This document shows positions 49,180-61,398 of a stretch of 64,000 bases of DNA, one piece after another. Under the pieces are notes generated by a model. The model was given only the letters and a program-made list of their open reading frames with translations, ran no database searches and was not told the origin of the DNA. Each line of letters opens with the position of its first letter. Within the stretch, counting starts at the first letter, position 1. A program made the translations under genes and the position numbers. Source of the DNA: Combretum micranthum (Eukaryota; Streptophyta; Magnoliopsida; Myrtales; Combretaceae); contig JAMXBD010000715.1 of NCBI GenBank assembly GCA_024138025.1, positions 310,001-374,000 on the forward strand, read 5' to 3'.

Positions 49180-51779
49180 TTCAAAGGTCTTACAAATTAT
49201 TATAATATCTATCTCTTTGATAAGTTTTTGTAAAAAGAAGAAAGTAAGTTTTGTAAATTTCATGGTGAATCTGATCACCACTATTTCGGAGCTCAAACAA
49301 CTTACTTTGATGAAAATAGGTTTAGAAATAGATAGATCTTTTCGAGTAGGTAGAAAACGATATATAATATACGAAATTCCGAGTTAAAATGAGTACGTTA
49401 TGACCATTTTAAGTTGAAACTTTCTTCAGATCCAATTTCACTACAAATTGAAGATAGAGTTAGAATCTTCAAAGTAGAAATTCTATGAAAAACTCATTTT
49501 GGGTATTTCATCTTGTTTAAGTGAAGAAGGAATCGATATCGCCTTCTCGGAAGATTACTTCGACTAGGAGCGATCGTCATGGAGTGAATTAATCCCTTGC
49601 TAATTACATTTCCTTGATTGTGCTTGTAAGTAGTAGCATTATAGAATAAGGAAAAAGATAAATGAATAAATGTTGTGTGAATTGGATTCATGAGTGAATG
49701 ATATGGTTATTGAATAAAAACTAAGTATATCGAAAGAGGAATTGGTGAATAACTTATGTTTTCTTACAATGATATGATGAATATTGTTTTGATCAGCTTT
49801 AACTTGAATTCGACGATAATTGAATAACCCTATATTGAAGACAGTTCATGCATATCATATTTGTGAGTTACATTTATTTTTCGCTACTATTCTTCGTGTA
49901 GGGAAACAATGAGTAATAGTGGTGGCTAGGAGGAGCTGGAAAGTCTACATGGGCAAATAGGAGCCGAAAAGTCTACAGGGCAAATAGGAGCCGGTAAGTT
50001 TGCAAATATTGATGGTCATATGGGCTGGTAACCACCCAACCCCCGACATAGTGGGCATAAAATCCATGCTACACATGGTTTCTAGTTAATCGTGTGTATT
50101 TTGTTTGCTCATGTGATTGATGCATTCTCATATGATTGTCTAAATACTTGTGTGTTTTATGGAAATATTTTGTAGATGGGAGTTATCTTACTAAGCTAGT
50201 TTTGCTTCTACCCCTATAGCTTTTTGTTACAATATGATTACTTGTGGTTGGCACCAAGGAGCCCCGTTTGTCAGGTATGAGCCAAAGCTACTAGGAGTTT
50301 TTGGAAGAAGTTTATATATATATATATAGTTTTGGATGTAGATTTCTAAGAAAAATCTCTATAGTAGACTTATGTTACATTCATGTATGCTTTGATGATG
50401 ACTTAGTTGAATAAGGCTTTTAGAACAGGAGAATGCCCCTAAGAAGTTGTAAGGGACTTTTATTCTAATGAATATTTCATGTTTATCTATATAAGTTCTT
50501 GCATGTTTTTATTATTTGCTTAAATGTAATACCCCTTTGAGTTTCCTACTATCTTAGAAGCACGCTTTGCATGTGATATCGAAGCTCCTGCATGACTAAG
50601 GTTGTCATTTATTAGCTTTAATATTATGTGTGGCGGACTGCCACGTTTAGGGTACCCTCTAAGGCGTGACATGCACCATATCTTAAGTAGTCATAAATAT
50701 CATCATCAAAGTCATCAGCACTTGAAAAAAAAAAAAAAGAATGAGCCGAAGGCCAGTATGACAGCAACACAAGCACACACAAGATGGTTACATAGACCTG
50801 TTTTAAATGCAATGCAACAACCAACAGTTTTACATTTTTATATTTAAGTGTAGTAAAAAACGGTGGAACACTCACACTTTGACAACATGCTAAGAACGTA
50901 GAGGTCTTAAGTAGCAGCAACTGCTCAGGGAGTTGATATAGTCAACGTGAATACCTATATCTCCTATCTCTACAAGTAATAACCTCATCTAAGGGTCATA
51001 GCCATTATGCATCTCTACCTATCACGATCTATTATATAGTGCAGCTCAACTGGTCCCATAAACATGAACCACACTATATTAATTATCTCCAATCTAGGTA
51101 GTGTTATCTTGCTATCGTTTCCCCCATCAGCTACTCGTTAAACCACCCATGATGGCTTAAGCACCTAGCTTCCATCTAGTACTGCCTTGCAAGGTTGTCG
51201 CCTGAGTGGACTGGGTGAAATGATCATGCATAAGCAACAGGCAATTATTGAGGCCATCTTTAAGTATTAATTCATTTAGAATATCTATCATAGCATGCAA
51301 CACACAAGTCACTATGTACCTTATGTAAAATCTATATTTGGAACAAATAGAAGATCGATAAGAAGATAAAGCAGGATGCAGACTCCTAACAAATATCTAT
51401 TCAAGAGATTAATTCATATAAGTATTTAAATCAATTATCAACTGATATCAAACTCATATTAAATACTCAATTTTTTAAGCAAATATATATTTGAAACAAT
51501 ATACTCTTATTATCCATAGTCTATTTGTCACACCCCGAGGGTATCTTAGATGGGACAATTCCGCCATACATGATACCCAAGCTTAAGATTAACTCTCAAG
51601 TCTCTCAAAAGCTATGAATATCGTGCAGAAGCGTATCCTGAATAGATAACCAATAGGCTCAATAGTGTTAAATTGATATTTCTATACTACAACAACTTAC
51701 CTAAGCAACTAACGGATAAAGCTAAGATGATAAAAATAAATAAAAGTACTAGTAGGCACATTTAAGGAGAAAAGATTCA

Positions 51780-51960
51780 TTGGGTATTACACGCCACGTG
51801 CATATTACACGTGGTATGTAACTCCCAATGGTATTTTAACATGTAGACATGTGGGTGGTAGTTACTTTGAAAACCATCTACTACATTGTCCATGCGTTAG
51901 TATATAGTTGGGTTTTACACACCACGTGTATATCCAAGTGGCGTGTAAGACCCACCCAAT
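51780..51960. mobile_element. small MITE with about 45 bp inverted repeats containing ACGTG
   Basis: The left end reads TTGGGTATTACACGCCACGT. The right end, on the other strand, reads TTGGGTGGGTCTTACACGCC. Both arms then hold ACACGTGGT-type words. About 180 bp, no coding. The TSD was not resolved. Confidence 0.72.
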
Positions 51961-53165
51961 ATTTTTCCACATTTAAGAGAGTAGTTTAGGTTCTTGGCCT
52001 TACAAAATATTACAGAACTTATCATAAAACTTCAAAAACATTTCTAAGACAAGGACAAGAGTAGAAAAAACTCTCTCAGCCCTCGCTTTTTTCCCATAGT
52101 GCCCTAACTCCAAAAGAAAGCTAACCTGAGGATAACCCCATCCTAGCTACTACCAAATATAATCCTGTGACAACAAACTATAAGAGGGTGAGTGAACCAC
52201 AGGCTCAATAAGATATAATCCTCACTCCATACCTTTCAAGCAAGTTGTTTAAACAAACATATGCAACGCAATCAAACAAGTGAACTAATATATATAGCTA
52301 ACTAGTAACTATATATATATTCAGATTTATGCCTTTTGAATCCGGGATTGGGGTACATCCACACATCAGCACCCAGACCGCTAATACTTCAGGAATCAAA
52401 TTTATTTAAGAATTTTTTCATATATAGAAAATAATATACATATAATAACATCCCATTGAAGCAAGATATCCATAACAATGACCCGATGCGATCCTAGGAG
52501 ATAGACCGTCTCCCTAGAACGAATTAGTTCTCATTCCCCCAAAATAAGGCTCATGGTACACACTAGGCATATATCACTCTGGTCCTCCATGTTCACTGTC
52601 CTCATGGGATAGTGTGGCCCATCTGTGTTAAAGTATAGTGGTGATGGCCTTCTACATGCAAACATGCAATGCATGTATATATTTAATTATCACGCAAAAT
52701 ATGTTTTAAGTTCATCTAATTAGTATGCAAGCAAGTATCAGACACCTACATATACATTCTAAAACAACCAATTCTTTGAAGTGAAATATAATTATGATGT
52801 TTTAACAATCAAAATCAATTATGTGCAACCACAAACAATTTCACATTCCCCATATAGGTTTGTTTATTAATTATTTTCTATCCTACTAACATAAACAAGT
52901 ATAAAGATCATAGGAATATACTCACCCGTCCATATCTCCTGTCAATTGTAATAGTTAACAGGCAGGTCTGGCTCAGAGTCAGAATCACCTGAACACATTA
53001 GAGAATAAGAATATAGTATAAGAATCAACTATAAAGGTTTAATAAACTATCTATGCTACAGAAGTTCTACTATTTCTGTAGTTTTGGTACTAAAGCTTTA
53101 ATTGACTATAACTATTTCGATATAACTCCATTTTTGACATATAAATACTCTATTTAATATGGTTT

Positions 53166-54281
53166 TATTAGAAGACAAACAATGGCAAACACGAAAAAAT
53201 GATAAAGCACACACAAGATTTATGTGGAAAACCTAAATCATGAAAAACCAAGGGCAGAGGAGAGAGAATTCACTATATATCGATAATGAAGTACAAAAGA
53301 GAGAGAATAAAAAAATACAAATCAAAACTCTCTCATTTTTTCACTCTCATACAAACCCTAACAAAATACATATTTATATATATATAACTAGCAGACAATA
53401 AAGGCCAAAATTATGTCTCTTAAATTTATAATGAATGAATAATAAATGTATAGTCAAATATTCGTTCATTATACAAAAACCAAAATTATGACTATTAAAT
53501 GTATAATAAAAAATTCATTCATTATACATTTGACTACGAAAACAACTACTAAAAACGGGTCACAAACTCCAACAATCTCCACCTTGACACGGATTCAGGA
53601 GCTTCAACATAAAAAAAAAAAAAAAAAACATTCTTTGCCTCTTCCACAAAACCCATGAAAGGGCTCAATCGACATAGAACATTCTCCGCCTCTTCCAAGA
53701 AAATCTGGTACTGTGATCTAAGAACAGAATATCAAACTTAACAGTTACCATTGTAGCAAAACCAAAACTAAAACCAAAACTTTGGCATTGATACCACTTG
53801 TTATGTCGAGATAAGACCAAAAATCAAATTGATGGCTTTGATACCACTTGTTAGAAGACAAACAATGGCAAAAATGAAAAAAATGATAAACACACATAAG
53901 ATTTACGTGGAAAACCAAAATCATGAAAAACCATGGGCAGAGGAGAGAGAATTCACTATATGTTGATAATGGAGTACAAAATAGAGATAGCAACAAAATA
54001 CAAATCAAAATTCTCTCATTTTCTCACTCTCATACAAACCCTAACAAAACACATTTTTATATTTGTATACAGCTAACCAATAATAAAAGCCAAAATTATG
54101 TCTCTTAAATTTATAATGAATGATTAATAAATGTATAGTCAAATATTCATTCAATATAAAAATACCAGAATTATGACTCTTGAATGTATAATGAATGAAT
54201 AATAAATGTATAATCAAATATTCATTTATTATATATTTGACTACGAAAACGGCTACCGAAAATGGGTCACAAACTCCAACA
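53166..54281 (-). mobile_element. TRIM-like non-autonomous LTR retrotransposon (1116 bp), perfect TSD
   Basis: The LTRs are 53166-53574 (409 bp) and 53849-54281 (433 bp). Both contain TTAGAAGACAAACAATGGCA and end GTCACAAACTCCAACA on the plus strand. Flanks are GGTTT at 53161-53165 and 54282-54286. The PBS lies at 53835-53847, reading TGGTATCAAAGCC on the minus strand next to the right LTR, so the element is on the minus strand. The polypurine tract GGTGGAGAT lies beside the left LTR. The 274 bp interior has no coding signal, and the TGATACCACTTGTTA word occurs twice near the PBS. Confidence 0.92.
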
Positions 54282-54335
54282 GGTTTTGTGTGTATTCTAA
54301 GGATATGGTATTGTTTTTCTTATAATCAAATTCTA

Positions 54336-54363
54336 AATAAGAAATATATATATATATATATAT
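54336..54363. repeat. TA microsatellite
   Basis: About twelve TA units. Confidence 0.85.
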
Positions 54364-54581
54364 TAAAATAAATGAGAAAGTAAATTAAAATTAAAAAATA
54401 ATTGGAACAATTAATTTATCAATATATATAATAAAATTATAAAGATTTACACATATATATTATTTATTAAATAATGGATAGATCCATTTTCTATATTTAA
54501 CTTTTATGTTAGAGAAAATTATATAATATATGATAGGAAAAATTAATATAATACATATATAATTGTATTAGTATAAGAACA

Positions 54582-54584
54582 CAC

Positions 54585-54625
<41 letters not shown>

Positions 54626-54626
54626 A
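54582..54626. repeat. AC microsatellite ending in AT repeats
   Basis: About 17 AC units with one G interruption, then a short TA run. Confidence 0.92.
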
Positions 54627-54635
54627 CTCAACTTG

Positions 54636-54715
54636 CTGCATAGTTGCTGCAAGTTGCTTGGAGCACCCAAGGTGCTGCACAAAGGCAGCACGGGGGTGGT
54701 GTTGGGGCGCACGTC
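54636..54715 (+). other. GC-rich tract, left half of an interrupted island
   Basis: Contains short inverted words such as GGAGCACC/GGTGCTGC and repeated GGTGCTG, GCAGCACG. Before the insertion at 54716 it would have been continuous with 56206-56600. Confidence 0.6.
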
Positions 54716-56200
54716 TGTTGGTCCCAAATAATAATCAAGAAAGGGGAGTTGAATTAATTATTAATTAAAATAGTAATTTTTACCTTTTAAAAATAATTCC
54801 CCTTTCGGTTTTAAATATGAGAATAGTATAAAAAATTAAACAAATGTAACAATTAAATTGTGGAAATTAAAAGGATAGAGTATAGAAAATTAGGCAGCGA
54901 TTTATAGTACTTCCGCCTTGTGCGTCAATCCACTCTTCCAACTCCAAGCCGGGGATTATACATTCCTCTCTGCTCGATTCTCATAACTATCCTCTAGCTA
55001 CAATCGATCTACCTAGTCTAATCCTGTAAATAACAAACTAGAAGGCAACAACACGTTCCTTTTGTCAACAAGAAAATAACAAAATCAAGATTGCAATAAA
55101 GAATAAAAATTGCATTGATCAGCTCGTATAGGATTATAAGTAGTAGCAGTTTCTATTTTCTTCTTGTGATAAACAAGTTGTTCTTTTCTTTGATCATAAG
55201 GTTCTGTGAAACTTTCTAGGTTGGTAAAGTAAGTGTTCTTTTTCTTCCTTCTCTATCTTTTTTTTAGAGAGAGAGAGAGAGAGAGAGAGAGATCATGAGT
55301 TCTTTTTTTCTTTTTCATTCTATATTCCTTCTTCTCTATCTTCATAAATATATTCCTCTTTCTCCTTAACGTTCCAAAAGATGTTTGGAAGATGGATAAG
55401 CTTTCTCGAAAATCTCGGTTAAAAATCTTTTGTTCTTTATCTCTTTTTCAAATTTGAATTCTTCTGTTTCTTCAATTGGGTAGAAGATAAGATGAGATAT
55501 GTTTCTTTCAGATATTGTCATAACATTTATCTTAATTCGAAATTTGAAAACTGAAACTGTTTCATTGTAGATACTGATATTTCACTTGTTTATCTAAACT
55601 AAAAGTAGATGACGTTCCTTTTTTGAACTCACACATGAATCCCATAAAAATAGGTAAGTGATGGACTTATCCTGATCTTGAAACATTATAGATACTGATA
55701 TTTCACTTGTCTTGAAGGAGAAAAATGTGCAACAGGTTTCAAATAAGGTCTGGTACTGTTCATGAAGATTTCCATCGTTGAAGACGTTGATAAGAGAGAA
55801 ACTTTGATGAAAACATTAAATCCCCTTGAATTACGCCAACTTAAGTGGAACAAATGAGTATTTTATCCAAAGAAACTCATTTACTCGGAGATAGGTCTTC
55901 AAGATTCATTTTTGTACTAAACTGGAATGAGTTGAATCAAGTTGAAGAAGATGAACAGTGAAATCACGTGATATAGAGCTACTGTCAAAAGTGCAGTGAA
56001 AGGTTCTGGTTTTTTTGAAAAATTCTTTATCCTTAAAGCAACTTTCTATAAAACATTATGAATTCCGAAAACTTGTTATCATTTTTCTTTTTTTCTCTTT
56101 AACTTGATACTACACACTTAGTAAACTCACTAGTAATCATTTTTACGCTTTTATTATCATCAAAACCTATTATCAAAACCTATTTTAAGAGAATCTAACA
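54716..56200 (+). mobile_element. copia-type solo LTR (1485 bp)
   Basis: Begins TGTTGGTCCC and ends GAATCTAACA. Flanks ACGTC (54711-54715) and ACATC (56201-56205) are a 5 bp duplication with one transition. No PBS follows the right end. Its length and start suggest the long-LTR SIRE/Maximus type of copia (inference). It holds a GA microsatellite (55266-55292) and two copies of TAGATACTGATATTTCACTT (55568, 55689). Confidence 0.72.
55266..55292. repeat. GA microsatellite
   Basis: About thirteen GA units. Confidence 0.9.
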
Positions 56201-56205
56201 ACATC

Positions 56206-56600
56206 GGGTGCTTACCGAGCACTCGTTGAGCGTTGCTCCAAGTTCTCTTGTGTGCGGGTGAGTGCTTGGTGTTGTGTGTGTGTGTACTGGGCGTGTGTGT
56301 GTTGTGTGCGTTGTTTCATGTGTGAGTGCCGGAGTAGTGGGTGTGTGTGTCATGGGTATGTGCTACTGCTTCGTAGTAGCATGTATGTGGATGTGTAAGC
56401 GCTGGAGTGTGTGTTGTGATTGGTGGTGTGATGTGTGTTGTGTGATAGAGCAAGGCTCTGTTTTGTGTGTGTTCGTACGATGTTGATGGGTGTATGTGTT
56501 GCGGGTGTGTGCTGGGTAGTGAGCGCTGGAGCTCTCCTACTTGTGTATGTGTGTGTGCTCGGTGCTTGTGCTGCGTGTGGTTATTTGTTACAAGTAGGCT
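56206..56600 (+). repeat. GT-rich island
   Basis: Degenerate GTGTGT and TGTGGG words over nearly 400 bases, strongly G+T on one strand, with GCGCTGGAG occurring at about 56399 and 56523. Long open frames across it (56262-56486, 56467-56676) are Cys/Val-rich products of the repeat and not credible proteins. Confidence 0.75.
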
Positions 56601-57305
56601 GAGAAAGAATTGTGAACATTGGAGAATTTTATCAAGGGATTATCCCTATGAAGATGTAAAGACTATCTATCTTTAAGTCATGATGATATATGTTTAAGTA
56701 TTTTCTTATATGCCATATGCTATTATCTCGAACTACATATCTTACTTTTGTCTCCTACTACTGTGAAGTGTCTTACATATCGTATCAAAGCTTTCGTGTG
56801 ACTATGAGGAAGTCATTTCTAAGCTTTAATACTGTATGTGGTGAACTGTCATGCTTAAGGTACTCTTTGGGGTGTGACATCAACCCTATATGTTTACGTT
56901 ACCATTGCTGGCTAATACACTATTTTGTCCTGTTTTGCTATTTTGTAATTTAATTATTAAAAATAGTAAATGTATTTAAAAAAACATGAAAATTTCCAGT
57001 TTATATATAGACATGTTAAAGTATCATTTTTATAAATTTCTTCAAAAAATAAATTCATTTAATATTTTATTTAAATTCAATAATTCAAATTGTCTAGATT
57101 GCATATATATGCTTATAAATTCATTTTCAGACATATTTAAATCACATAAAATATGTTTTTTTTAATGTTGTTTTTATCAATTTTATACTTAGACTTATAT
57201 TTTATAATTAAAATCATAAATCATAGCTCAAATTACCATCATAACACAATTTTCCAAAATTCCAACATATATCAACATAAACATATGTGTGTATATATTT
57301 ATAGC

Positions 57306-57337
57306 AGAATTTGTATTATATATATATATATATATAT
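57306..57337. repeat. TA-rich microsatellite
   Basis: About ten or more TA units within LTR E. Confidence 0.8.
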
Positions 57338-58659
57338 CCTATATCTATTTGATGATTTCATTTCAATAATGTATCAATTGAACATATAACACATATATAA
57401 ATCTCGACGTACATATATATAAATGATGTAACTCGCTTTAATTCCTAGCATACATGCATATACATATATTAATTAAACCTTAAATTTAAAGATTATTTTT
57501 AGTAATTTACATGAATTTAAATGTTATTAACATAACTAAACACATTAATTATATTACTTACTTGAATTAAGGAAATCAACCAAATAATTTTCTCTACTTC
57601 TATTACCACTCAAAAGTTGATGAAGTTTCTTCAAGCTTATTTTCCTAACTTTAACATTCCTTTTAGCCTTCAAAATCACCTAGTAATTAATTGAAATATA
57701 GATTAGATTTAGGGAAGAAATTGAGTAATTGGATGATAGAAAAATCATAAATTTTCTTACCTATCGAATGCTAGATTTGAAGAAGAATTGTTGATGAATT
57801 GTTGGATAATTTTTGTGTATTTTGAGAGAGGTTTTCTTAAGAGAATTTAGGGGTTGGGGGCTGCTAAAAATGGAGAGAGAGTTTGGATTTTCTAAGAGGG
57901 GTATTTATATTATTCCATGCCTTGTAATTATCTCTAGAGTTAAGGGCATTTTGGTTATTTTACCTAGATAGATTAGAGTTATTTTAGTCATTTCTCTTTG
58001 GTAGAAATATTTAGATCCATAAGATAACTTCTTATGTTCACATTATGTAGAATTCTCTAGGTTTCAAGGGCATTTCGATCTTTTCCCATGTATTAGAATT
58101 CTCTAAAATTGGGGAATGTTATTTTCATCATTTCACTTGTTGGATTTCTCTAGACTTTAAGGTTTTATATGGTATGTGATGGAGTATGTTAGTTGCATGG
58201 TCTTATGGCTTAACTTCGTAGGCTAATAGGCTTTGATTCATTGGCTTGATCTTTTAATTATGAGTTTCCTGAATATGGGCTTAGATTCATATTAATAGGT
58301 TGGACTTAATTGTGTTGGAGTAGGCTTTAGGTTATGGGCTTTTAAGCGTAACAATAGAATTTAAGAAGTAAGAAATGGAAATTTGTTAATTGACATTAGA
58401 AATTAAATCTAGGAATTCTAATCGAAGGAAAATTAATATCTTATTTGAATTTAGAAATTTGGAGCTTAAGAATTGATATTTAAAAACAAATATTTAGTTT
58501 TAAATTTTTAGGAATTAAAGTGTTGGAATTTAGGCTAAAATGTCTAAATTGGATATTTAAGGGTTTAGGTGATTGAACTTGTGAAGTTTGGTGAGTAGAA
58601 ACAAATTAGATGAACTAATATACCCTTGGATGTTTTCAAGCATATTAGTGGGGGTTACA

Positions 58660-59736
58660 AATAGTTTAGTAAATGTAAATTATTGTCATGATGTATTAAG
58701 TATAACTAAGGTGCCCTTAGATATCTTGTAGAAATGAAGGCGATATAGTCATTTGGTTTAAATAATGATGAAGGGTAATTTAGGGATTAAAGAAGAGAAA
58801 TTCAATTTGTACAAGTAACTTTAAAATTGACCTGTAAGAAAGCGAAATTCAATTTGTATAAGAAATCTTGATAACGGCACCTGAGGAGGATGAATTCAAT
58901 TTGTACAAGAAGTCTTAAAAATGATATGGATTAATCAAGATCTGTTGGAAATTTTTGCTAGATTCTTCTAAGAAATAATAGTTGTCAATTTACTTCTTGG
59001 GTAAAGAACAATTCGATTAGGTTCAATTTTAGTGAACTAGGATTTAGGTAATTGAACTTGAGAAATTTGGTTTCAAATCGATAATTGGAAGGTATTGAGT
59101 AACTTAGTATGTTGGAGATAGGATATTGACGTAATTTGATAGGTTAAATGGGTATTTGCTATATTAGAATCTTTATTTTCAATTAAATCCATTTACTAAT
59201 TCAGTTATGTTAAATAATCTAATTATATTATATATTTTACAAAATTTAATAAACTAAAATAATCTAAATTCAATTACTAAGTTAAATTTAAAATAAGATT
59301 CAAAAGTACTTATATTTTTATAGTATCTAATTATCACATTCCTAATTTAGATTGGTAAAATTTAAGTTATTTTAAAACCTGGGACTTCTTGGATGAGAGA
59401 CTGGGGGATATACTACTAGGCTACAAGCTTCATTTTTTCAATTAATTTTGCATTTTTTACAACTTGTGTGTATTTATCCTGCCTACTGTATGTACAAAAT
59501 TGCACATTTAAAATGGCATATAAGTAGGGTATAAAATATGAAAGTACCATATAAACCATTGACTCTTGTTCCATTATTTTTACAATTGATCATGAATGTG
59601 TAATTTAGCATTTTTTTCTCCTTATATTTTGCTATTATAAATACTATAAACTACTTGCGAATATACCTAATTAAAACCAACACTAAGTTCTTCAAAATTT
59701 ACATGGTTCTCTCTTTAAAATCAACACAATTAATAG
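58660..59736. other. intergenic, with a short diverged tandem repeat
   Basis: The word GAAATTCAATTTGTACAAG or a close variant occurs three times at about 47 to 50 base spacing (58798-58912). TTAGGTGATTGAACTTG (58565) and TTAGGTAATTGAACTTG (59044) are another related pair. It may be further LTR sequence. No gene was seen. Confidence 0.4.
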
Positions 59737-61062
59737 TAGGGATAAACGAGTAACCATATGGTGTAGGGTACCTATCGCAAGTAGAATCCAAGTATGCATT
59801 TTGAGTCATACAATATGATACAAGTATAATTTTTCTGAAATTTGCTCTCATAGTATAGGATACGAATACGATATCTTTATACCCTATACTCATCATAGAA
59901 CTTGTACTTTATTTTATAGAAAGAATAAGTTCCAAGGTATGCTATACCTACCCTAAACATGCAATATATTTAAAAAATTATAATACAATATAATAAAATA
60001 AGAAATAAATAATAGCACTCTATTTTTTAGTTCATGTTCACTTTTATTTAAAGTTATAATTTGTATACTGCTTTTTAGAAATTTTATTTAGAAAAACTTG
60101 TACCATTTTATTACAGAAGTACTTGTAATTTTTATTCTAGAAGAACTTCAATTTTATGTACTTGAACTTCTATGTTTTATAGAAGTATTATTTATCTTCT
60201 AAGGCTCGTTAATACATAAGTGCCTTAAACATATTTTATTTTATAATTTACTAAATGTTTTACAATTTTATTGAAATTACATAATCAAGTTCTACTAATG
60301 TTTATTATAAAATTCAAGTCTAACACATAAATAAATTATGAATTTCATAAAATTTGTGATATTAAAAATTTGGTTTTTAAATTGCTTTTGATAGGTTATT
60401 TATGAGGGTAAATGCCAAAAACACCACTAAACTTTTATGATGGTGTGGATTAATCCCTATACTTTTAAAGCGTGGTTTTTAACCCCTTAATTTATAAATA
60501 ATTGGTACCAAAGGACATTTATACTTTTCTATCCAAAAATAAGACATTTATACTGTTCCTAGGATTACTTTTTGGATGGAAAATTACAAATGTCCTTAAT
60601 GATGCTAATTATTTATAAAAGGGGGGTGGGGGCTAAAACACTATGCTTTAAAAGTATGGGAGTCAATCTGCACCATCATAAAAGTTTGATAAGCTTTTTT
60701 CCTATTTTTCATATTTATAATGAACATATAAAAATAAAATAGTTTTAGATATTTTATAAATTGTACATATTATAATAAACTTAAAATAAAAAAAAACTCA
60801 ACGTTGTGCGTGTTTTACCTCTTCAAACCATATCTAGTTTGAGAAAAACAAAAAATGGAAGAAAAAAAGAAAAAATTTACAAGTTGTTAAGGTTATCTTT
60901 TGCCTTGTGAGTTTTATATAACATAAGGTGGGTGCAAATTCCTATAAGGTAGGTTATGGGTAGAAAACTTCCTATCATGTACCTTACAGGGTAGGATGTG
61001 GCTTATTGGGTGGGGGTAAGTATCATTTCATATCTTACCCACCTAAGAACCGCTCATCCCTT
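59737..61062. mobile_element. hAT-like non-autonomous element (1326 bp) with nested MITE
   Basis: Starts TAGGGATAAACG and ends CGCTCATCCCTT, inverted repeats with three mismatches in 12. Flanks ATTAATAG (59729-59736) and GTTAATAG (61063-61070) match at 7 of 8. Words such as GGGTACCTA and GGTAGG recur at the ends. There is no transposase. Confidence 0.68.
60404..60710. mobile_element. MITE with about 120 bp inverted repeats
   Basis: The left arm has AAACTTTTATGATGGTG and CCTATACTTTTAAAGC. The right arm has the complements CACCATCATAAAAGTTT and GCTTTAAAAGTATGGG. The middle repeats GGACATTT/AAATGTCC. The ends are approximate and no TSD was fixed. It sits inside the hAT-like element, so it is younger. 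Confidence 0.75.
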
Positions 61063-61398
61063 GTTAATAGCATACACATGGTATTGTCAAAGTTTAAATC
61101 ATAATACATAAGTAGGAAACAATTGTGATACTAAAAACAAAATATAAAAATTATAAAATTGCCAATCACATGATGAATTTGGCTTTGCTCTTTAAAATAT
61201 CTTCATTTTAATGATCTTTCAAATCTAAATATCATGTAAATTCAAAATTCAAGCTTAAAATCAATATTAAATAACTTTTAAGGTCTTGATTTGCATCTTT
61301 CCTCGAAGTAATGACAAGGTCAAATTGGTTTGACAAAGTTTCATATGTTATTTGTTAATAAAAAGTCCATTTTTTTTTTCATTTTTCTACATTATTTA
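61063..61398. other. short intergenic spacer
   Basis: AT-rich, with no gene or repeat boundary seen. Confidence 0.45.

Larger units (their letters stand above)
47194..50671 (+). mobile_element. solo LTR, family D (3478 bp), perfect TSD
   Basis: Begins TGTAAACCCC and ends CTAAGGCGTGACA. Flanks are identical: TGCAC at 47189-47193 and 50672-50676. The B-like LTR continues on both sides. It has a TATA box (47889-47897) followed by a CT-rich start-like region, a CA microsatellite (49134-49179), and about three copies of a 26 bp unit built on CAAATAGGAGCCG (49928-50005). No PBS or coding region was seen. The 184-codon frame at 47601-48155 spans the CT-rich leader and is not believed. Confidence 0.9.
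46784..51525 (-). mobile_element. B-like LTR, 3' part only, split by solo LTR D
   Basis: The minus-strand end TCGGGGCATGACA is at 46784, and the sequence follows the end of family B LTRs (CCACATATAATACTT, ATTACCATTAGGTATT-type blocks). It is interrupted at 47194-50671. From 50672 it resumes with the family module and the AGTATGACAGCAACACAAGC block, and runs to 51525, where another LTR begins. Its 5' part was not found. Confidence 0.7.
53030..56879 (+). mobile_element. solo LTR related to D by its 3' end, holding a TRIM and a copia-type LTR
   Basis: The 3' end (56822-56879, AGCTTTAATACTGTATGTGG to GGGGTGTGACA) matches the last 60 bases of LTR D. The 5 bp flanks agree: TCAAC at 53025-53029 and 56880-56884. 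The first bases would be TATAAAGG, with TG changed to TA. A TATAAATAC box is at 53139-53147. Without the two insertions the LTR is only about 1.24 kb, so it is either a short family or internally deleted. The 5' end rests on the TSD alone. Confidence 0.55.
51526..58659 (-). mobile_element. LTR related to family D (LTR E), with nested insertions
   Basis: On the minus strand it begins TGTAACCCCCAC (58659) and ends GGGGTGTGACA (51526), close to the ends of LTR D. A minus-strand TATA box lies near 57913, about 745 bases from the start, compared with about 695 in LTR D. After removing the insertions (a MITE near 51780-51960, and 53030-56879 with its own insertions) it is about 3.1 kb. The flanks CTATT (51521-51525) and AATAG (58660-58664) are not direct repeats, so it may be rearranged or one end may be misplaced. 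Confidence 0.6.

Noticed and set aside
56262..56676. Cys/Val-rich open frames that might look like a small secreted protein
   Set aside because: They come directly from GTGT repeats, with no signal peptide pattern and no start context.
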